Assembly: GCA_034440575.1 (NCBI GenBank)
Contig: JAOTOL010001661.1
Coordinates: forward strand, 4,394,001-4,458,000
Reading direction: 5' to 3'
DNA length: 64,000 nt
Source of the DNA: Imbricaverruca yamaguchii
Lineage: Eukaryota; Arthropoda; Thecostraca; Neoverrucidae
Program-made: the position numbers and the translations under genes
The notes under the pieces: model-generated
What the model saw: the letters and a program-made list of their open reading frames with translations, nothing else
The model's database searches: none
What the model was told of the DNA's origin: nothing
Shown here: in pieces, positions 56,775-64,000 of the stretch
How the letters are laid out: each line of letters starts with the position of its first letter
Numbering within the stretch: the first letter of the stretch is position 1

Positions 56775-59196
56775 ACTGCCCCCGGGCGGTAGGGATAGAC
56801 TAAGAGACAGAGTGAAGAGCTGGATATTTGATAATGACGGCTTTCCTTCCCGGATCGCGGCAGATGTATGCACCGAACGCAGTTCGGTGGAGTCCGTACG
56901 GCACCAAACATCTCCAGTTCGCTTCATCGAAGAGCCCTCCTGCCTGATGTTTCCTGACGCTGACGCCGCTGTCTTGCGTACCGCTCAGATGTTTGCATCG
57001 CCTTTCGAGACTCGCTGTTCCGGAATTCCGTAAATTTACATGTTCCGGAAACGACGATGTTACTGTTGTGTTTGAGCACACATCCTAACCACAGGTGCAT
57101 TGTGTCTCTCTAGTTAAATAGTGCTCACTTTCAAACTCGCTTATGAAATTCAGCACCTCCTCTAAATTATTGGACGCAATACGCTACACATCTTCACTGG
57201 CTGCCAAGAGGGAGTGGCGGGCAGTCCGTCCTCATGTTTCCCGTCGCGGGACGGTGCCCGATCCTGTGCCTGCAGCATAGCAACTCCACAGCCCATCCTG
57301 CGATGCCTGTGCGTTTTCTCCGTATTTCAGATATTTCTGCCCCGCAGCCGACAAGAGTGAACGCTACAGCGGATTGGTGAAAAAGAAGACGTACAGCACC
57401 AAGAACTCGTCTTGTACTCTTTGATTGCAATCCAGTCTTCCCTAAAGAAGACTGTCGAGTGTGGAATGTGTAGCTACCTGGCGATTGGATACACCGGATA
57501 GCATACAAACCGTGAGATTACATGGCCACTGAAGAAGAAAAAACACCTGCTGACGTCGTCGTAGAATGCAGGATAAATGTGTCAGAATATTTAAACAAGT
57601 GGGAGTGTCTCATCAAATATCTGACGCGTCCTTCCGAACACTCGTGATCAACCGATCACATGAGGTTGGCGATCATCGCGGTGGGCTGATTAAGGAAAAT
57701 GCCGAGTGCGGGGAAAATGGGCGCTAATTAAGTCGAGAAGTTCTGGTCGGACCCAAGTTCTCCCAGCTTCATCTTACTTGTCCGGAAAAGTGTCGGCCCA
57801 TGTTCGTTGGTCTTGGGCACTCGCATAGACCACGGAAGCTCACCGTGAGTGCCTACCTCGGAATATGCGGCCAAGTTGAATATAATGCCAACGGATAGTT
57901 GGCTTATTGAAGTCAAGTTAGACACAGTTGGTCACCTTGTGCGCTTCACGGCTAGTCACCTTGTGCACAAATACTCCAATGCCAGGATGCGCACAGAGCT
58001 GGGGGTACTTCTCGACAATTCCATCTGACGTTGACGTGTGTCCCAGGCGTGAATAATGGGCATACACCAAGAACTATTGGTGCGCCGGTCTGGCGCGGCA
58101 ACTCCTAGCTTCGGCACAGCTCCGTGATGACCGTGCATGGGCGTGATAACTGCGCTGGGGGCGGGTCCAGAAATTATCGCAAAGAGCCAGCTCTCGTAAT
58201 GGCGCCTTTTCTTCTGAAAAGGGCGTTTTATTAATCGTTGAGCGGAGGGGAAGCACACCAGTCTTACTGAGCAGGCGCCACCTTTCCATGGAGAACGTGT
58301 CCTCAGCTCCCCCTCCCGTGTCCGCCCCTAAACTGAGCCATACCAGTTATGATCGCTGACAGCTATATCAGCGTGTGAGCTAGTGCCAGTGCTGTGGATT
58401 GGCGGAATCCCCCCACACCTCCGCCCACCCCAGCACAAACATGTTCAGCTCGCTCAGAAGGCCAAAACAATTATCCGGAGTGACACCGCTTCACTAGATT
58501 TGCGAAAGCAGGACGCGTGTCGACTGGCGTAGTTCTTCTTGTCCTTTGTTCTGTTACTTCAAAGTTGCCGGCTGTTCGTGTTCGAAATCTGTCTTCAACA
58601 GTCTACGGCACCGTTGATGCCTCCAAGAACACAAACAGCGTTGGCAGCCTGGAATCATTGCCGCATGCACAAAAAATGCCGTGCTTATGCCGTGCATTTT
58701 TTGGTGGTGAATGTGCAGTCCCAACTCGAAAATGTGTATCCAGAGCATCCATGGTACATCCGTTGTCTTAAAAATAATTAAATACAATGACTTGAGCAGC
58801 AACGTGCAGTGGAGAGGTGGAAAGGTATGGCGACGAGTTGGGATGATATCATGCGACGAAGGGAGTGAAAAGGTGAACAGTCCCACATCCGAAAAATATG
58901 CGGTGATAGTTCGTTTTCATGTCCTTCAAGCGAAGTGACTGTTGCTTTGTAAACAAATCTCATTGATGTAAGCGATATATTTATCAGATCACATTAATTT
59001 ACGCGATGAAAATTACTCCATATACTTTTTGTGGTGAGGACCACACAAAGACGTGGTGTGGTGCATATTTCCGCATTGTTGATTTTGCTCCATTTGCTAA
59101 AACTATAGAACAGCGGGCGAAAAGGAAGTGTGCGGGGAAGGGTTATCCTACACCAGGGCGGGATGCTGCTGCTGACGGGGCGCAATAGAGCATGGA
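56775..59196. other. no recognised gene
   Basis: A 2.4-kb stretch with frames up to about 110 codons on both strands, none with a recognisable motif. Repeats are absent. Confidence 0.45.
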
Positions 59197-59206
59197 TATC
59201 GCCGTA

Positions 59207-59265
59207 TTTTGATTGGTTATTTGATTTTAGAGGCGCATCGACTGCGTCGGCCATTCAGCGCAAGC
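59207..59265 (-). mobile_element. 59-bp retroposed LINE-tail stem-loop
   Basis: Flanked by TATCGCCGTA at 59,197-59,206 and 59,266-59,275. On the minus strand it reads GCGCTGAATGGCC, a TCGATGCGCC segment, and a tail ending AATCAAATAACCAATCAAAA. This is the LINE 3'-end structure of 30,990-31,050 without any LINE body. Confidence 0.75.
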
Positions 59266-59532
59266 TATCGCCGTAATTTCAAACACGATCAGTACCCTCA
59301 GCTGTGCTATCCTGTGAATAAACGAAAAACAATTGCGAGTATGGTCGAGTGTCATACATTTTGTGTGATATTTGAAAAATACTGATTCATCGCACACTAA
59401 AAAGTACTGTCTGCGTTGCACTGTCAATATAAATATATTCTAAAGGCAACTTCACCTACTTACGTTGGCTTCTTCTTTACGGTGATATTATAGCAGTCGT
59501 GGAAGGAAATTGTTGCATTAGTTTCCTTTCCT

Positions 59533-59862
59533 TCACAGCTTATCAGAAGTCCGAAGGTTATGGTTTACTACGCTGAAGACAATGCCTGACATAGCTATCA
59601 CAGCCATGGCTTTTTGGGCCTCGGGTCCAACTTGTCTCTCAAACTCCAACTTGGCTCGGTCTACAGTCCACTCTCGTGATTCTGCACTCTGTGGTTTCAG
59701 CAAATTTACTCTTGCTCGAATCGTGTCTTGGCTTTTGTTCGCTTTACTTATCTCAGTTGCAAACTTCTGAACCAAATTAATCCCAAAGTCCTCAAAGTCT
59801 ATCTCCATTAATTCAGCAGCGATTCTGAACAATGGTTCTTCTCCTGTTACACAGGTCGACAT
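59533..59862 (-). CDS. hypothetical protein, 109 aa
   Basis: ATG at 59,860-59,862 sits in a good context (GGCACCATGT). The frame runs to a TGA at 59,533. The composition is that of a real protein: mixed, rich in Glu, Ala, Lys and Val. An acidic segment, MEIDFEDFGINLVQKF (about residues 19-34), is followed by a Lys/Arg-rich helix-prone stretch (TEISKANKSQDTIRARVNLL), then SREWTVDRAKLEFERQVG (about 62-79) and a hydrophobic AVIAMSGIVFSVV near the end. No family was recognised and there is no signal peptide. It could be a small host gene, an exon or a transposon passenger. An AT microsatellite lies 40 bp upstream, so its promoter is unclear. Confidence 0.5.
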   Translation of the reverse strand: MSTCVTGEEPLFRIAAELMEIDFEDFGINLVQKFATEISKANKSQDTIRARVNLLKPQSAESREWTVDRAKLEFERQVGPEAQKAMAVIAMSGIVFSVVNHNLRTSDKL

Positions 59863-59900
59863 GGTGCCTCCGGCTGGGATGGCCAGTTGGAAAGGTATAT

Positions 59901-59902
<2 letters not shown>

Positions 59903-59967
<65 letters not shown>
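59903..59967. repeat. (AT)n microsatellite
   Basis: An almost pure AT run of about 65 bp. It accounts for the IYIYIY frames around it. Confidence 0.97.
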
Positions 59968-59970
<3 letters not shown>

Positions 59971-60960
59971 GCCTCGCTAAGCAGCGTAATACTCCAACAG
60001 TTCACCATGACGCGCAAAACCCCACAACTTAGCATAAGTTAGCATTTGTGTGGAGCTCTAACCTCTTGCCTTTCTCTTGCTCTTCGTATTCGTTACCTGA
60101 CCAGTGTGGCTCTTATCTTCATGAAAAATCGCCGCGATAAAGGTAGGTAGACTGAAGGTATAAGTTGAAGGACCACAACATGAAAAAAAGGAAGGGAAAA
60201 AACTCCATCTTCACCACCAAAACTCATCATTAAGCTTGTCGTCCATTAGGATGATTCGAATGAAATTTAACGTCACGTATAATCGCTTTAATCATTATTT
60301 GTTGTATCAAGTTGAATCGTGCGCAATGTTAACGCAACATTTGTTGACTATTTCGTGCATTTTGAGCATTAATTTTTAGTTCCAACGACATTAAAACAGT
60401 GCGACTACCCTGATACCAAGCACAACGCTGACTCCGGGTAGCCGCGTACAAGCAAGCATACAGACATTGGTCCATGCACTGCAGCCTTTTAACCACAAAT
60501 CCATTCAACATTTCCTTAGCTTGTGTTCCCAGGGGCCTACCCGTGCCATTTTTCTAAGCCAGTTTAGTGATGCCTTTGCCAACTGGGGCATGGTAGCATG
60601 CAGTGCGTGGCGAGAGTGGGGGAGGACATGCGCACCATAAGTGATCAGTCAGTGATGTTGACACCCTGATAGTGATGGGTTTGAAGTGACATCCAGGAGG
60701 AAATTATTGACGGCCAAAGAACCATTTGACATCATTTTTCCAGCGAACCAGATGCAGAAGCCGGTCAGGCAGACATAGTGAACACACCACCCGATGGCAA
60801 CATCAGCGATCATGGCAGGGTGGACCGAGGTCTGACGGTTCTGGATGTGCCTGGTGCCGTGGAGGTACACGCTGACGAACAACATGGTGACGCGAAGGCG
60901 GAACCAGCAGAACCGGCGCAACAACAAAGACAGGACGACGACACGTCGCCAGCCCTCGCG
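59968..60960. other. no recognised gene
   Basis: AT-rich, with short frames. It may contain the 5' flank of the piggyBac element, but no terminus was found. Confidence 0.45.
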
Positions 60961-62422
60961 ATCGGCCGGGCCGTCACACGCCGCAGGTGTGTGACGGCTC
61001 GGCCGGGCAGGTGTGTCGACCGGGCAGGTGTGTCGGCCGGGCAGGTGTTTCGGAGTCAACTCGAACAAGCCGAGAGCGCGTCTGCGGGCAGCTGGGCGAC
61101 CAAGCGCCTGTTCCGGGAGGCTGTTCACCCCAGAGACTCTGCAGCACATCCGGAGGGAGACAATTCGGCACGCACTCGACAACAGGACCGATCTACTCTT
61201 CTCTCTGGATGATCGCGAGCTACGCGCTTTTATAGGCGTGCTGCTTTTCTCTGGTTACGTCACCGTACACAGCGAAAGGATGTATTGGTTATGGGCACCG
61301 GGTGTGCAGGCTGACGGTACCAACCAGGGTCGGACGCGAAACCAGCGCTCGAAAATCGAACGGTGCCTCCATAACCAGGACGACAATCGAGCAACAGACA
61401 GCAATATGTTCAGGATCTACTCGCTACTCACTGTGCTTAACGAGAAGTTTGGTGGGTCTGGCATATATCATCATGATTTTGCCGTAGATGAGATGATGGT
61501 GCATGGCCACCACGCACTGGTCAGTTCATCCGAGGAAATCCTACCCGCTTCGGATTCACATTGGACGTGTGTGGGGACTGCTATCCGTTTGATTTGTATC
61601 GTGGAAACGAGGCGCTCAGAGCTGCAAGAACGTCCATTCGGCACGGAGTTTGACCAGCAGAGCCGCCAAAAATCACCAGCACTAACAGCCATATAGTGAT
61701 ATTTGATAACTTGTCCATGTCGTGTGCTGTGATGGTCCATCTTGCAGCAAGAGTTGTGCGAGGAACGGAAGCTGTGCGGGCAAAAAACGACTTGAAAAAT
61801 GCCCTCTGAAGTCGCAGAATTAGTTGGCCGAGGAGGGGCGTGGTACACACGACAGGTCGTTCGACACAGCGAACTGCTCGCTGTTCCCCGGTTCGACAAC
61901 AAAGCGGTGGACGTCCGAGCAGACTACGACAAAGTGGATCCTCTGTCAACTGCTCAGCGTTACGTTCGGAAGTGGAAGAATAGAGCAGCCGTCAGTGAGC
62001 CACATCCTTTCCGCGCCTACAATGGTGGTATGGGTGGAGTTGACCTCCATGACTGGCAATGGGGACGGCATGAGATCGCCATCCAGAGGAGGAAATGTCA
62101 TTGGCGCTTCTCTTCAATACAAATGGCTCAATCAGGAAATGTGTGTGCCCAACACCAGCGAGTTGTAGCTGGGATCCTATCGGAGGCTGCGCTCACAAAG
62201 CCACGGCCTCGTGCCGGTCGAGTCGTCTCTGTCCCACCCCCATCGTCGCCGGCTCTAGTAAGACAAAGTATGTGGCGCCGGTATTATGCACCACACCAGT
62301 ATACGGTATTAGGTACCAGATACCTCATCGGTCGCATGGGGCGGGGAGCGGGGGAGACGTCGATGTCGACCCGAGACGTGGACACTAAAAACGACCAGTC
62401 GGCGCGAGCAGCGCAAGGTTAG
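60961..62422 (+). pseudogene. piggyBac-type transposase, frameshifted
   Basis: The frame 61,013-61,520 gives FSLDDRELRAFIGVLLFSGYV, then MYWLW, RSKIERCLHN and VLNEKF, with the first catalytic motif VDEMM at 61,483-61,498. A frameshift near 61,520 moves the protein to another frame (FIRGNPTRFGF, CYPFDLYRGNEA), which has a stop near 61,650 and continues with VIFDNLSMS (second catalytic region) to about 61,805. A further shift leads into a frame with FDNKAVDV, YDKVDPLSTAQRYVRKWK and YNGGMGGVDLHDW (about 62,030). The order matches the PGBD-like DDE family. The N-terminal region and the usual Cys-rich C-terminus are not clear. No TTAA-flanked ends were identified. Confidence 0.88.
60996..61049. 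repeat. 17-bp triple repeat
   Basis: CGGCCGGGCAGGTGTGT occurs three times with small changes at the 5' end of the transposase region. Confidence 0.85.
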
Positions 62423-62430
62423 GTTAGGTT
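62415..62430. repeat. short TTAGG run
   Basis: AGGTTAGGTTAGGTTA, three units of the arthropod-type telomere repeat. It is too short to mark a telomere. Confidence 0.8.
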
Positions 62431-62600
62431 ACGCTGTTTGATCACGCTGTTTGAGGTGCTTTGTGAAAGTGAAGAATATAAATGTGTGGGAAACAATGCC
62501 AAGCAGTGAGAGGAGCTGGACATTCGCGGCGTTCGCGCACTCGGCTAGAATTACAAATTGCTTGTAGTGTTCAAAATGTTGTTTGCCGTATCATAGCCGT

Positions 62601-62692
62601 AAGTGCGTGCGTGTGCGTGTGCGTGCGCGTGTACGTGCGTGCTCGCGTATGTGTGGGTGTGGGCGCGGGCGTGTGCGAGTGCGCGTGTGCGT
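62601..62692. repeat. GT/GC-rich alternating tract
   Basis: Nearly continuous purine-pyrimidine alternation (GTGCGTGCGTGTGCGTG type) over 90 bp, a composition able to adopt Z-DNA. The Val/Arg/Cys-rich frames are artefacts. Confidence 0.9.
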
Positions 62693-64000
62693 AAAGCATT
62701 TTTTTCTAGGTCATGTCAAGTCAAGGCTATGGGGGCATAAAGTGGAACGCTTCCGACCAATTCCGAACAAAATCGCAGATCATCGCATCTTGACATGGCA
62801 TTGTGACCAAAAACTACTCATTTTGTGTAGTGCAGGCTAACAGGCGACTGCAGTGATATTCTGGCATTGTGTTTGTACAATTTAAAGATCATTAAAGGTC
62901 ATTGACCTGAGTTGACCTCGGATAAATATTTTTAGTTTCACAGGATATCTAGGGTTGCTTTCAGTTCTCAATCAGATTTAACGTCCATTTTTACCGTGGG
63001 GTGGGTCAAAGCTGAAACTTTAACAGACATTTCATCAAGTTTTCAAATGCGGAGATCGCCATTAGCCTGACCTGACCCGCAACCTATGTTTTTAAATGAA
63101 ACTCGAGATGTGCCATTGCATCCGTAGGTCGCCAACGATCACGCTGGTAATAATTAGAAGTGTGCATATCTTGCAGTTTTGAAAGTTTTTGCGATCAAGT
63201 TGTGCGGGCGCGAATTTTACGAAGTTGGCATTTGGCCTGGCTTGATTTGGTCAGCTATAACCCCAGGTAGAAGAACAGACTGTCAATCGCCAGATCTTGT
63301 CTCGGCCACACCCTGTTTTTGTTTCGTCTCTCTGGCGCGTTTCGCTTGGAAGCGTCAAGGGAGTCGAACAGGGGGATTCGGACCCTCCTGGTTCCCTTCC
63401 CTGATTTGGTACCCTACTGATGGTAAGCTGTCATTTTCCCTATTCAGCTTGAGAATATGTCCTGAACATGAGCCCTTGGACTATCCTAGACTAGTAAGAG
63501 ATCGCCGGCCTTGGGCCTGAGCGGCACCGTTTTTGCGCTGTCCCCACCAACTCTTTGCTCTTTCAACATTTGATCCTGCGGGGTGGGTCCAACCAACCAA
63601 TTTGTCAGCCTTCATTTCCTCCGCGAAATGACACCCACCATTAATTTTCAACTTCTCCACGCATGATGATATGCACCCTTGGTCACCTCCCGCAGCAGTG
63701 TATGTTAATACTTCACCACTGACCAGCCTTGAGTGTACATGACCAGCCGTGCATTACCTATACCTTGCTGATCCTGCTCCCAACAAAGCGACTTGCGGGT
63801 ACCGAGTACATTCAGACCGCTTCTCCCCGATCGGATCCACCTTAGCGCAACCGTTTACTGAATAATTTCAAATGATGTGTGACGTCAATGTCGCGTCGGG
63901 CAGCCTGTAGAAGCCGACCAGCGTGAGCGGCTGACAGCAATTGGCAGCTTCTTGTGCGTATCACCGTTGAGTTTGAAACTGCTCTGACGCGTTCTGGTCG
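62693..64000. other. no recognised gene
   Basis: A cluster of TGACCT words at 62,893-62,920 and 63,065-63,080 recalls the TTAA family, but no alignable segment or terminus was found. The rest is unremarkable to the window edge. Confidence 0.45.

Noticed and set aside
59533..59970. The full 145-codon frame including the poly-IY start
   Set aside because: The first 36 residues are the AT microsatellite; the supported start is the ATG at 59,860-59,862.
62415..62430. Telomere or interstitial telomere block
   Set aside because: Only three units; expected occasionally by chance or as part of a transposon.

Overview
This window looks like repeat-dense, gene-poor nuclear DNA from an invertebrate animal, most likely an arthropod. 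The basis is indirect. It holds several non-LTR retrotransposon lineages, Ty3/gypsy LTR elements, tRNA-derived SINEs, cut-and-paste transposons (piggyBac-like, Sola-like, hAT-like), AT and GT microsatellites, and one short TTAGG-type run at 62,415. The species cannot be named. No intron-exon host gene, rRNA, convincing functional tRNA gene or CRISPR is visible. The only possible host-type reading frame is a 109-codon minus-strand ORF at 59,533-59,862. Nearly all other long open frames are transposon coding fragments or frames kept open by tandem repeats.

Layout. 1-3,000: a partial ORF split by a 32-bp minisatellite, then a decayed minus-strand gypsy pol. 5,148-5,634: the 3' end of a CR1-like LINE. 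7,317-9,115: a broken LINE with RT. 9.57-14.9 kb: 27-bp, CATG-rich and 16-bp tandem arrays, plus one terminus of a TTAA-type element. 17.2-20.8 kb: SINEs and a minus-strand I-like LINE remnant. 20,848-32,898: a minus-strand Ty3/gypsy element with two LTRs and near-matching 5-bp target duplications; its middle is replaced by about 8.4 kb holding two CR1 copies, a 960-bp TTAA element and a plus-strand I-like LINE with RNase H. 33.9-34.1 kb: a 36-bp minisatellite. 34,581-39,172: a three-level nest of CR1 (outer), TTAA element (middle) and Sola-like transposon (inner). 39-50 kb: SINEs, a 177-bp hAT-type MITE and long unremarkable stretches. 50.7-53.3 kb: a 26-bp minisatellite, then a 45-bp array carrying 15 TGACGTCA sites fused to a gypsy RT remnant. 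54.6-56.8 kb: SINEs and C-rich 45-bp repeats. 59-62.4 kb: a very short retroposon, the 109-codon ORF and a broken piggyBac transposase.

The elements explain one another. The uninterrupted CR1 at 23.4-24.7 kb supplies the empty target for both TTAA insertions, and the 960-bp TTAA element supplies the empty target (ACAT) for the Sola-like insertion. The 45-bp array is an amplified piece of the gypsy pol beside it. Very short stem-loop inserts (38-59 bp) match the 3' end of the I-like LINE at 31.0 kb and two carry their own target-site duplications. All coordinates, alignments and counts were made by eye.
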